DNA from: Thermofilaceae archaeon
GTDB lineage: Archaea > Thermoproteota > Thermoprotei > Thermofilales > Thermofilaceae
NCBI GenBank assembly: GCA_027027675.1
Contig: JALVKT010000068.1
Location: 1-5,037, forward strand
Direction of reading: 5' to 3'
DNA: 5,037 nucleotides
This document shows, piece by piece, positions 1 to 5,017 of the stretch. Numbering within the stretch: the stretch's first letter is position 1; the number at the start of each line of letters is the position of its first letter. Made by a program: the position numbers and the translations under genes. Under the pieces are notes generated by a model. It saw nothing but the letters and a program-made list of their open reading frames with translations, did no database searches and was not told the origin of the DNA.

Positions 1-81
1 CCGGCTAGGAGCGACCACGGTAGGGCGGTGAACGTGGATAAGCTGATAAAGAGGGTGTTGGCGCTGAGAGGTGAGAGGTAG
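1..81 (+). CDS. rpoA1: RNA polymerase subunit A' (Rpo1N), C-terminal end only
   Basis: The window opens in frame within the last 26 codons of a gene that ends in TAG at 79-81. The visible peptide begins PARSDHGRAVNVDKLI and ends in LRGER. The SDHGRAVN-type tail followed by a basic helix is what I remember from the end of archaeal subunit A', the N-terminal two thirds of the largest RNA polymerase subunit (bacterial beta' equivalent), which carries the Mg-binding NADFDGD active-site loop upstream of this window. Identification rests mainly on position: the gene directly before rpoA2 in archaea is almost always rpoA1, because the two are a split form of one ancestral gene. The 5' part lies outside the window, so integrity cannot be judged. 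Confidence 0.85.
   Translation, partial: PARSDHGRAVNVDKLIKRVLALRGER
68..74 (+). promoter_or_regulatory. Shine-Dalgarno site of rpoA2, inside the end of rpoA1
   Basis: GAGGTGA lies seven bases before the rpoA2 ATG and matches the archaeal 16S rRNA anti-Shine-Dalgarno sequence (complement GGAGGTGAT). It sits inside the last codons of rpoA1, so ribosomes finishing A' are placed to restart on A''. This supports 82 as the start. Confidence 0.7.
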
Positions 82-1302
82 ATGCCCCGGAGGGTCTCTG
101 ACAGGGTGCTCTGGAGCCTCGTGGAGCGCTACTACGACGTGCTACCAGAGTCTCTGAGGAAGGAGCTGTTCACGAAGATAAAGGAGGCCGGCCTGACTAA
201 GAGCGAGGCAGAGCAGGTAATCGAGGAAGCCGTGAGGCGCTACAAGGCCAGCTTAGTGGCCCCAGGCGAAGCCGTGGGGATGGTTGCGGCGCAGAGCCTG
301 GGTGAGCCCGCAACCCAGATGACTCTCAGGACTTTCCACTTCGCAGGCGTCAGGGAGCTCAACGTCACCCTCGGCCTGCCGAGGATGATAGAGATTGTCG
401 ATGTGAGGAGGGAGCCGTCGACGCCCATCATGGAGATCTACCTGGAGCCCGAGCTCGCCAAGGACAGGGACGCGGCGCTCCGCCTCGCGGGGGAGATAGA
501 GCTTACCACTATCGAGAACGTGACCCGCTCCGTGGAGCTAGACTACTACGAGTACGCAGTGATCCTCGAGCTCGACCCGGAGGTCATGGAGAACAGGGGG
601 GTAACGCTTGACGACATCGTCAAGGCGTTGAACAGGATTAAGGGCAGGAAGGGTAAGGTTGAGGTTCGAGACGAGAACACCGTCGCGATATACCTTGGCG
701 TCGAGGACGTGCCTAAGCTTCGACGCCTACACGACAGGGTGTTGTCGCTGAGGATTAAGGGGATAAAGGGTATACGCCACGCCATCGTGAAGCCAGTAAA
801 GGACGACGAGGGCAACATCGTAGAGTACATGATAATGACCGAGGGCTCCAACCTCCAAGCCGTCCTAAGCGTCGAAGGCGTGGACCAAACGAGAACCATT
901 ACAAACAACATCCTCGAGATATACGAGGTTCTTGGGATAGAGGCCGCCAGGCAGGCCATAATCGAGGAGATAAAGAAGGTTCTGGAGGAGCATGGCCTCG
1001 ACGTAGACTACAGGCACATAATGATGGTTGCCGACACCATGACGTACACGGGCAAGGTGAGGCAGGTTGGGAGGCACGGAGTCGCGGGAGAGAAGAGCAG
1101 CGTGCTGGCGAGGGCCAGCTTCGAGGTCACCGTTAAAAACCTAGTGGAGGCCGCCATGAGGGGCGAGGTAGACCCGCTCAGAGGAGTCATCGAGAACATT
1201 ATCGTGGGCAACAAGCCGATACCCGTGGGCACAGGCGCGGTAAAGCTTAAAATGAGATACGAGTTTCCTCTAGCCGCAGCTACTAATGGTGGCGGAGAAT
1301 GA
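82..1302 (+). CDS. rpoA2: DNA-directed RNA polymerase subunit A'' (Rpo1C)
   Basis: This is the C-terminal third of the largest RNA polymerase subunit; with A' it forms one side of the DNA cleft and supplies the mobile trigger loop that closes over the incoming NTP. The 406-residue length is normal for archaeal A'' (about 380-400). Residues 60-110 hold the strongly conserved block PGEAVGMVAAQSLGEPATQM, then TLRTFHFAG (81-89), the trigger loop with the conserved Met80, Arg83 and His86, followed by LNVTLGLPRMIEIVD and PSTP. Residues from about 315 to 390 hold the second conserved block (DTMTYTGKVRQVGRHGVAGEKSSVLARASFE, then VGNKPIPVGTG), the clamp and cleft base. The start abuts the rpoA1 stop with no gap and has a good Shine-Dalgarno site. 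The end overlaps rpl30e by four bases (ATGA). No intein or truncation is visible. Confidence 0.98.
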   Translation: MPRRVSDRVLWSLVERYYDVLPESLRKELFTKIKEAGLTKSEAEQVIEEAVRRYKASLVAPGEAVGMVAAQSLGEPATQMTLRTFHFAGVRELNVTLGLPRMIEIVDVRREPSTPIMEIYLEPELAKDRDAALRLAGEIELTTIENVTRSVELDYYEYAVILELDPEVMENRGVTLDDIVKALNRIKGRKGKVEVRDENTVAIYLGVEDVPKLRRLHDRVLSLRIKGIKGIRHAIVKPVKDDEGNIVEYMIMTEGSNLQAVLSVEGVDQTRTITNNILEIYEVLGIEAARQAIIEEIKKVLEEHGLDVDYRHIMMVADTMTYTGKVRQVGRHGVAGEKSSVLARASFEVTVKNLVEAAMRGEVDPLRGVIENIIVGNKPIPVGTGAVKLKMRYEFPLAAATNGGGE

Positions 1303-1616
1303 GCGTAAACGTGGTTAGGGAGATCCAGACAGCCCTGAAAACGGGAAAAGTGGTTTTAGGGTTCAATCGGACGAGGAGGGCCCTGGTAAACGGCAAGGCA
1401 AAGATGGTGATAGTCGCGAGGAACGCGCCCAGCGACATCAGGGAGGAGATAGAGTACTACTCTAAGATCTCAGGGACGCCCGTCTACGTTTTCAATGGGA
1501 CGAGCCGCGACCTGGGAGCGACATGTAACAAGCCCTTCTTCGTAGCCGCCATGGCCATTATAGACCCTGGGGAAAGCATGATCCTGGAGCTGGCTAAAGC
1601 GAAGGGAGGAAAATGA
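1299..1616 (+). CDS. rpl30e: Large subunit ribosomal protein L30e (eL30)
   Basis: This 105-residue protein belongs to the L7Ae/L30e/S12e family of kink-turn RNA-binding proteins, found in archaea and eukaryotes and not in bacteria as a ribosomal protein of this type. It binds 23S rRNA in the large subunit. Family signatures are GFNRTRRALVNGKAKMVIVARNAP (about 21-44) and GTPVYVFNGTSRDLGATCNKPF (59-80), the latter including the loop near Cys76 that is typical of eL30. Length is normal (about 100). The ATG overlaps the rpoA2 stop in an ATGA, with GGTGG six bases before it as a fair ribosome binding site, so its translation is probably coupled to rpoA2. The order rpoA2-rpl30e-nusA-rps12 is the standard archaeal one. 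Confidence 0.97.
   Translation: MSVNVVREIQTALKTGKVVLGFNRTRRALVNGKAKMVIVARNAPSDIREEIEYYSKISGTPVYVFNGTSRDLGATCNKPFFVAAMAIIDPGESMILELAKAKGGK
1604..1610 (+). promoter_or_regulatory. Shine-Dalgarno-like site before nusA
   Basis: GGGAGGA lies within the last codons of rpl30e, only two bases before the nusA ATG at 1613. The match to the anti-Shine-Dalgarno sequence is good but the spacing is short. With the ATGA stop/start overlap, re-initiation by the ribosome that has just finished L30e is likely. No better alternative start is visible: the next in-frame ATG (1661) would remove conserved sequence and has no such site. Confidence 0.5.
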
Positions 1617-2059
1617 GTGAAAACGAGGGAGTAAAGCTAACAGACTACGAGCTACAGTTAATGGCTCTTTTTGAGAAGCTGACACGCGTCCCAGCCAAGG
1701 ACTGCATAGTAGACGACGAGCTTGACAGGATAATTTTCGTGGTGGGCAAGGGGCTGGCGCCCTTCGCCGTCGGGAAGAACGGCTCCAAGATACAGATGCT
1801 GAGGCGCGCCTTCAAAAAAGACGTCGAGATAATAGAGTACGGGAAGAACATCGAGGAGGCCATGAGGAACAGCCTATACCCCGCACAGGTCGTCGACGTC
1901 AAAGTAAAGGGCGACGGCGACCGCAAGGTCGTCTACGTGAAAGTTCCCGAAAGCCACATGGGAATGGCCATAGGAAGAGGCGGCAGGAACATTAAGAGGG
2001 CGAAGCTCGTCGCGCGCCGCTACTTCGGTATAAGCGATGTCCGCGTGTCCCCGGCCTAG
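1613..2059 (+). CDS. nusA: NusA-like transcription elongation/termination factor (two KH domains)
   Basis: This is the archaeal NusA homologue: a short protein of tandem KH RNA-binding domains, lacking the N-terminal RNA polymerase-binding domain and the S1 domain of bacterial NusA. It is thought to act with RNA polymerase during elongation or termination, although its exact archaeal role is less well shown than the bacterial one. The length of 148 residues is normal for archaea (about 140). KH1 has its GxxG loop as GKNG at 54-57, inside FAVGKNGSKIQMLRRAF. KH2 has GRGG at 121-124, inside MAIGRGGRNIKRAKLVARRYFG. Both loops are intact, so both domains should bind single-stranded RNA. The start overlaps the rpl30e stop by ATGA. 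This is the last gene of the tightly overlapping block; the next gene has its own promoter. Confidence 0.95.
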   Translation: MSENEGVKLTDYELQLMALFEKLTRVPAKDCIVDDELDRIIFVVGKGLAPFAVGKNGSKIQMLRRAFKKDVEIIEYGKNIEEAMRNSLYPAQVVDVKVKGDGDRKVVYVKVPESHMGMAIGRGGRNIKRAKLVARRYFGISDVRVSPA

Positions 2060-2074
2060 CGCGCCAGCGTGGGC

Positions 2075-2090
2075 ACAAAGTTTTTTATAA
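2075..2090 (+). promoter_or_regulatory. Archaeal promoter (BRE plus TATA box) of rps12
   Basis: In the 61-base gap after nusA, TTTTTTATAA (2081-2090) is a strong archaeal TATA-box candidate, preceded by purine-rich ACAAAG (2075-2080), which fits the TFB recognition element. The surrounding sequence is GC-rich, so the box stands out. Initiation is expected about 25-27 bases past the box centre, near 2110-2114. That leaves a leader of roughly 7-11 bases before the ATG at 2121 and would exclude the longer GTG start at 2103. It probably gives rps12 and rpoD transcription independent of the rpoA1-nusA block. The run of six T could also act as a terminator for nusA transcripts. Confidence 0.6.
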
Positions 2091-2120
2091 TAGCTAATTG
2101 ATGTGGAGACGGGTCCTGTT

Positions 2121-2564
2121 ATGCCTGGAAGCAAGTCTCCAATGGGGATGTTCGCGGCTCGGAAGCTACGCGAGAAGCGTAAAAAGTTCCGGTGGAGTGA
2201 CATCTACTATAAGCGGCGCATGCTCCAGCTGAAGAAGAAGGTTGACCCCCTCGAAGGGGCACCGATGGCGAGGGGCATCGTTATAGAGAAGGTTGGCATC
2301 GAGAGCAGGCAGCCCAACAGCGCGGTCAGAAAGTGCGTCAGGGTCCAGTTGATAAAGAACGGCAAGATAGTCACGGCGTTCCTACCCGGTGACGGCGCCC
2401 TGCTATTCGTGAACGAGCACGACGAGGTTATAATTGAGGGCATAGGCGGCCCTGAAGGCAGGGCATATGGTGACCTCCCAGGCGTGAGGTGGAGGGTCGT
2501 AAAGGTCAACGGCGTAGCGCTAAAAGAGATTCTGCGGGGGAGGAAACAGAAGCCTATCCGGTGA
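2121..2564 (+). CDS. rps12: Small subunit ribosomal protein S12 (uS12)
   Basis: S12 sits at the decoding centre of the 30S subunit and helps control tRNA selection accuracy. The 147 residues begin MPGSKSPMGMFAARKLREKR, the usual archaeal N-terminus. The core block RQPNSAVRKCVRVQL is at about 63-77, VNEHDEV at 97-103, GIGGPEGRAYGDLPGVRW at 107-124, and the tail ends GRKQKPIR. At the positions matching bacterial Lys43 and Lys87 (sites of streptomycin resistance changes) the protein has Gln64 and Gly117, which as I recall is the normal archaeal/eukaryotic state. I chose the ATG at 2121 over an in-frame GTG at 2103: family proteins start MPG, and the promoter would start transcription after 2103. 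No strong Shine-Dalgarno site precedes it, consistent with a very short leader. The usual next gene, rps7, is missing; rpoD follows after seven bases. Confidence 0.97.
   Translation: MPGSKSPMGMFAARKLREKRKKFRWSDIYYKRRMLQLKKKVDPLEGAPMARGIVIEKVGIESRQPNSAVRKCVRVQLIKNGKIVTAFLPGDGALLFVNEHDEVIIEGIGGPEGRAYGDLPGVRWRVVKVNGVALKEILRGRKQKPIR
2560..2564 (+). promoter_or_regulatory. Shine-Dalgarno site deciding the TTG start of rpoD
   Basis: GGTGA overlaps the rps12 stop codon and lies seven bases before the TTG at 2572. It matches the core of the archaeal Shine-Dalgarno sequence. No in-frame ATG or GTG exists near the expected N-terminus of subunit D, so this site supports TTG as the true start. Confidence 0.55.
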
Positions 2565-2571
2565 ACCCCCG

Positions 2572-3441
2572 TTGACAAACTCCCTGAAAATCCGCGTTTT
2601 AGAGAGCAACGCTGAAAGGATAGTTCTAGATGTGGAGGGCGCGACTCCGGCGTTCCTCAACAGTATTAGGAGGGCCGCTATAGCAGAGGTGCCGACGCTG
2701 GCGGTCGACGAGGTAATCTTCTACAACAACGACAGCGTAATGTGGGACGAGGTACTAGCCCACAGGCTCGCCCTCATCCCCCTCAAGGTGGAGCCGCTCG
2801 AGGGCTACGACGCCCTAAGAGACTGCTACGAACACGGCAACGACTGTGCTGCGCTCTTCGTGCTCGACGAGGAAGCAGTTGAACGGGTCAAGACCGTGTA
2901 CAGCGGCCACCTGCGCTTCGAGGGGTTCGAGGGCCTCGTAGAGGGCCCTGCCAGGATAAACGTGGAGCCCGTGTCCAAGAAAATCCCCATAGTGAAGCTT
3001 GCGAGGGGCCAGAGGCTACGCCTAACAGCTATAGCTAAGATGGGTGTGGGGCGTGAGCACGCCAAGTGGCAGCCCACCTCCGCGGTCGCGTACCGCTTCG
3101 CGGCGCAGATAAAAATCCTAAAGGAGCCGGACTCGGAGACCGCAGCCAAGATCGCGGAGGTCTGCCCCAGGAAGGTCTTCGCGGTCGAGAAGGGAAAGCT
3201 CGTGGTGAAAAACCTTGAGGCATGCAATACTTGCCGTGAATGCCAGGACCGCTACCCCGAGTACGTCTCCGTTACGTGGGACTCCTCTAAGGCCCGCTTC
3301 ACGCTTGAAAGCGTGGGCGCGCTCCCCGCGTGGAAGATACTCCTTACCGCGGTAGATGTTCTCGAGGAGAAGGCTTCCCGCTTCGTGGATGCCGTCGAGG
3401 CGGCTATTAGGGGTGAGGAGGGCGGCGAGCCCCAAAATTAA
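2572..3441 (+). CDS. rpoD: DNA-directed RNA polymerase subunit D (Rpo3), iron-sulfur type
   Basis: Subunit D is the archaeal counterpart of eukaryotic Rpb3/AC40 and bacterial alpha; with subunit L it forms the heterodimer that nucleates assembly of RNA polymerase, together with N and P. It is not the bacterial sigma factor of the same symbol. The 289 residues hold the conserved dimerisation block TPAFLNSIRRAAIAEVPTLAVDEVIFYNNDSVMWDEVLAHRLALIPLK (about 25-72), a second alpha-like region with SAVAYRF (170-176), and a C-terminal dimerisation helix (about 254-280). Domain 3 carries Cys198, Cys218, Cys221 and Cys224. Their spacing (20, 3, 3) equals that of the Fe-S ligands described for Sulfolobus RpoD, so a cluster is probable. 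Two more cysteines (85 and 92) lie in the domain 2 insert. The start is TTG. Length slightly exceeds the usual 260-270 residues, partly through an acidic tail. Its upstream neighbour rps12 is unusual; its downstream neighbour rpl18e is standard. Confidence 0.96.
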   Translation: MTNSLKIRVLESNAERIVLDVEGATPAFLNSIRRAAIAEVPTLAVDEVIFYNNDSVMWDEVLAHRLALIPLKVEPLEGYDALRDCYEHGNDCAALFVLDEEAVERVKTVYSGHLRFEGFEGLVEGPARINVEPVSKKIPIVKLARGQRLRLTAIAKMGVGREHAKWQPTSAVAYRFAAQIKILKEPDSETAAKIAEVCPRKVFAVEKGKLVVKNLEACNTCRECQDRYPEYVSVTWDSSKARFTLESVGALPAWKILLTAVDVLEEKASRFVDAVEAAIRGEEGGEPQN

Positions 3442-3449
3442 TTTAGAAG
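3433..3449 (+). promoter_or_regulatory. Possible weak promoter of the rpl18e-rpl13-rps9 block
   Basis: An AT-rich stretch AAAATTAATTTAGAA spans the end of rpoD and the first bases of the 38-base gap before rpl18e. ATTTAGAA (about 3441-3448) is a poor match to an archaeal TATA box, but its distance would place initiation near 3468-3474, just before the ATG at 3480. Read-through from rpoD is an equally good explanation, and the AT richness may simply be an intergenic feature. Confidence 0.25.
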
Positions 3450-3461
3450 TTACTGATGGAT

Positions 3462-3469
3462 GAGAGGGG
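3462..3469 (+). promoter_or_regulatory. Shine-Dalgarno site of rpl18e
   Basis: GAGAGGGG ends ten bases before the ATG at 3480, and a second GAGG (3475-3478) is closer. Purine-rich sequence here, inside what would be the first codons of the longer frame opening at 3456, supports the shorter start. Confidence 0.45.
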
Positions 3470-3479
3470 TTGTAGAGGC

Positions 3480-3839
3480 ATGAAGAGGACAGGGCCTACA
3501 AACGTGCATCTGCGGCGCCTGGTTCACAAGCTAAAGAAGTATAGCAGGGAATACAAGGCGCCCATCTGGAGGGCGGTGGCGGAGAAGCTCTGGAAGCCCC
3601 GGAGGCAGAGGATCGAGGTAAACCTGAGCGTTATCAACAGGCACACCGAGGACGGCGACGTCGTTGTCGTGCCGGGCAAAGTGCTTGGCAGCGGCATGCT
3701 AGACCACTCCGTTACGGTTGCGGCGTGGCGCTTCAGCCGGAGGGCTCTTAAGGAGATACGTAAGAGGGGTGAGGCGCTCACGATAGATGAGCTTTTAGAG
3801 CGCAACCCCGAGGGTAAGGGTGTAAAGATTATCGGGTGA
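3480..3839 (+). CDS. rpl18e: Large subunit ribosomal protein L18e (eL18)
   Basis: This 119-residue protein is the archaeal/eukaryotic L18e, a large-subunit protein of the same fold as bacterial L15. It begins MKRTGPTNVHLRRLVHKLKK, the family N-terminus. It has KPRRQRIEVNLSVINRHT (39-56), the glycine-rich VVVVPGKVLGSG (61-72) and the closing NPEGKGVKIIG (109-119). An in-frame ATG at 3456 would add eight residues (MDERGCRG) that do not match the family and overlap the purine-rich ribosome binding region, so I use 3480. It is followed almost without gap by rpl13, giving the conserved archaeal order rpoD-rpl18e-rpl13-rps9. Nothing is unusual within the protein. Confidence 0.96.
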   Translation: MKRTGPTNVHLRRLVHKLKKYSREYKAPIWRAVAEKLWKPRRQRIEVNLSVINRHTEDGDVVVVPGKVLGSGMLDHSVTVAAWRFSRRALKEIRKRGEALTIDELLERNPEGKGVKIIG

Positions 3840-3844
3840 GCGTT

Positions 3845-4300
3845 ATGGCCGGGGAAAAGGTTACCGTGATTGACGGGACGGGCCACGTGGCCGGGAGGCT
3901 CGCCAGCATTATTGCGAAGAGGCTTCTCAACGGGGAAACCATAGTAGTGGTGAACGCGGAGAAAATAATCATTACTGGGAAGAAAAACAGGGTTCTAGAG
4001 AAGTTCCTCAAGAGGATTTCGGAGTGGCGCACCTACTATAACCCGGAGAAGCGTGGACCAAAGTATCCGAGGACGCCGGACAGGATATTTAAGCGCATGG
4101 TTCGCGGGATGCTTCCCCATAAGAAGCCTAGGGGCCGCGAGGCACTCAAGAGGCTAAGGGTTTATGTTGGCGTCCCCAGGGAGTTTAGGGACGTAGAGCC
4201 TGAGAGGGTTGAAGACGCGCTCTTCAAGAACGAGTTCTGCCCCTACGTCACGCTGGGGCAAATATATGAGGAGATAGCTCAAAGGCAGATAGAGGCGTGA
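3845..4300 (+). CDS. rpl13: Large subunit ribosomal protein L13 (uL13)
   Basis: Universal large-subunit protein L13 binds 23S rRNA early in assembly. The 151 residues show the nucleotide-fold-like start VIDGTGHVAGRLASIIAKRLLNGETIVVVNAEKIIITG (8-45) and the archaeal/eukaryotic block RTPDRIFKRMVRGMLPHKKPRGREALKRLRVYVGVP (76-111). The ATG at 3845 has GGTGA (3835-3839) five bases before it. The alternative GTG at 3836 would overlap the rpl18e stop and lie within that ribosome binding site, so it is less likely; it would only add three residues (MSV). Length is within the archaeal range (about 140-155). The stop overlaps the rps9 start by one base. Confidence 0.96.
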   Translation: MAGEKVTVIDGTGHVAGRLASIIAKRLLNGETIVVVNAEKIIITGKKNRVLEKFLKRISEWRTYYNPEKRGPKYPRTPDRIFKRMVRGMLPHKKPRGREALKRLRVYVGVPREFRDVEPERVEDALFKNEFCPYVTLGQIYEEIAQRQIEA

Positions 4301-4704
4301 TGGCTATGAGGATAGTGTTAACCTCTGCTAGGAGGAAAACCGCTCGTGCACGAGCCCTCATAAAGGATGGTAGGGGGCGCGTCTTGATAAACGGCGTCCC
4401 CCTCGAGATACTCGAGCCTGAGCTTGTGCGGATGAAGATTGAAGAGCCGGTCATGCTTGCAGGCGACATAGCGAGGCAGGTTGACATAATAGTCGAGACT
4501 AGGGGAGGAGGAATAATGGGCCAGGCCTCCGCCGCCAGAACGGCGATAGCTAGGGGCCTCGTGGAGTGGAGTGGCAGCAACGAGCTGAAGGCTCTATACA
4601 TGGAGTATGACAGGCACCTGTTGGTGGAGGATCCGAGGCAGACCGAGCCTAAGAAGCCTAGGGGTAGGAGTGCAAGGGCGAAGAGGCAGAAAAGCTACCG
4701 TTAG
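4300..4704 (+). CDS. rps9: Small subunit ribosomal protein S9 (uS9)
   Basis: S9 is a small-subunit head protein whose C-terminal tail reaches the P-site tRNA. The 134 residues show VLTSARRKTARARALI near the start, RGRVLINGVPLEILEPEL (25-42), the family signature GGGIMGQASAARTAIARGLVEW (69-90), MEYDRHLLVEDPRQTEPKKPRGRSARAKRQKSYR at the end, and the universal terminal Lys-Ser-Tyr-Arg. Possible starts are GTG 4297, ATG 4300 and ATG 4306. I prefer 4300, which shares one base with the rpl13 stop (TGATG) and has GAGG (4292-4295) four bases before it; 4306 would also be acceptable. This is the last gene of the + strand run. A T-rich stretch follows at once and the next gene faces it. Confidence 0.96.
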   Translation: MAMRIVLTSARRKTARARALIKDGRGRVLINGVPLEILEPELVRMKIEEPVMLAGDIARQVDIIVETRGGGIMGQASAARTAIARGLVEWSGSNELKALYMEYDRHLLVEDPRQTEPKKPRGRSARAKRQKSYR

Positions 4705-4722
4705 CCGAATTTTCTATTTCAC
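4705..4722 (+). terminator. Probable T-rich terminator after rps9
   Basis: TTTTCTATTT (4710-4719) begins six bases after the rps9 stop. Archaeal RNA polymerase can terminate at T-rich tracts without a hairpin. The site is in the convergent spacer, where termination is expected, but the tract is short and interrupted. On the opposite strand, after rpoN, no comparable T run is seen within this 56-base AT-rich spacer. Confidence 0.4.
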
Positions 4723-4727
4723 AAGTT

Positions 4728-4740
4728 GAATTATTAATTC
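4728..4740. repeat. Short inverted repeat in the convergent spacer
   Basis: GAATTATTAATTC is a perfect six-base inverted repeat around a single T (GAATTA-T-TAATTC). It is too tight for a stable hairpin and may be chance in an AT-rich stretch. GTTGAAT also occurs twice (4725-4731 and 4743-4749). It lies midway between the ends of rps9 and rpoN; no function can be assigned. Confidence 0.3.
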
Positions 4741-4760
4741 CTGTTGAATATAGAACCAAG

Positions 4761-4991
4761 CTATGTTAGGTAGGCTTCTCCCTCCTCTAGTTCTCCTAGC
4801 TTGGTGTATAGGAGTATCTTGTCTATGATTTCTGTGTGTGAGAGAAACATTCTCCTACAGCAGTACCTTTTTACGCCTAGGTCGTCTAGGACTTTTCCGG
4901 GGTCTTCTCCGTTGCTTACACGCCTGGCGTACTCGTACCATTTGTCTCCTATGAGGCTTCCACAGGTAAAACATCTTATGGGCACTATCAT
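4761..4991 (-). CDS. rpoN: DNA-directed RNA polymerase subunit N (Rpo10)
   Basis: Subunit N is the archaeal homologue of eukaryotic Rpb10 (ABC10-beta), a small zinc protein that binds subunit D in the assembly platform. It is unrelated to bacterial sigma-54. The 76 residues start MIVPIRCFTCG, with Cys7 and Cys10, then YCCRRM with Cys44 and Cys45, the atypical zinc site of the family, followed by LSHTEIIDKIL. The acidic end (GELEEGEAYLT) extends a little past the usual 65-70 residues. I use the ATG at 4991: family members begin just before PIRCFTCG, and GAGGGT (4996-5001) is four bases upstream. An ATG at 5003 would add MRVA with no binding site. It faces rps9, whereas archaea usually have rpl13-rps9-rpoN in one direction. 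Its GC (about 47%) and codon use (six of seven glycines GGA) differ from its neighbours. Confidence 0.95.
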   Translation of the reverse strand: MIVPIRCFTCGSLIGDKWYEYARRVSNGEDPGKVLDDLGVKRYCCRRMFLSHTEIIDKILLYTKLGELEEGEAYLT

Positions 4992-4995
4992 AGCT

Positions 4996-5001
4996 ACCCT
5001 C
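4996..5001 (-). promoter_or_regulatory. Shine-Dalgarno site of rpoN
   Basis: On the - strand GAGGGT lies four bases before the ATG at 4991 and favours this start over the ATG at 5003, which has only CAACGCGCA before it. It would be used only if transcription begins further upstream than the TATA-like sequence at 5018-5025 predicts. Confidence 0.4.
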
Positions 5002-5017
5002 ATTGCGCGTTGAGGCA

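Noticed and set aside
546..959. Long antisense open frame within rpoA2 (and similar ones in rps12, rpoD and rpl18e)
   Set aside because: These are expected shadows of GC-rich genes. Their products are serine- and threonine-rich without motifs, and the sense genes are certain.
82..1302. Intein or intron in rpoA2
   Set aside because: The conserved trigger-loop and C-terminal blocks are continuous and total length is normal, so no insertion is present.
1613..2059. NusA seemed truncated because it lacks the S1 and N-terminal domains
   Set aside because: Archaeal NusA normally consists only of the two KH domains, and the length and both GxxG loops are as expected.
2060..2120. Small RNA or tRNA gene in the nusA-rps12 gap
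   Set aside because: The gap is only 61 bases, shows no cloverleaf or hairpin pattern, and is explained by a promoter and short leader.
4801..5013. Open + strand frame of 70 codons opposite rpoN
   Set aside because: It lies wholly antisense to the well-supported rpoN and has no family resemblance.
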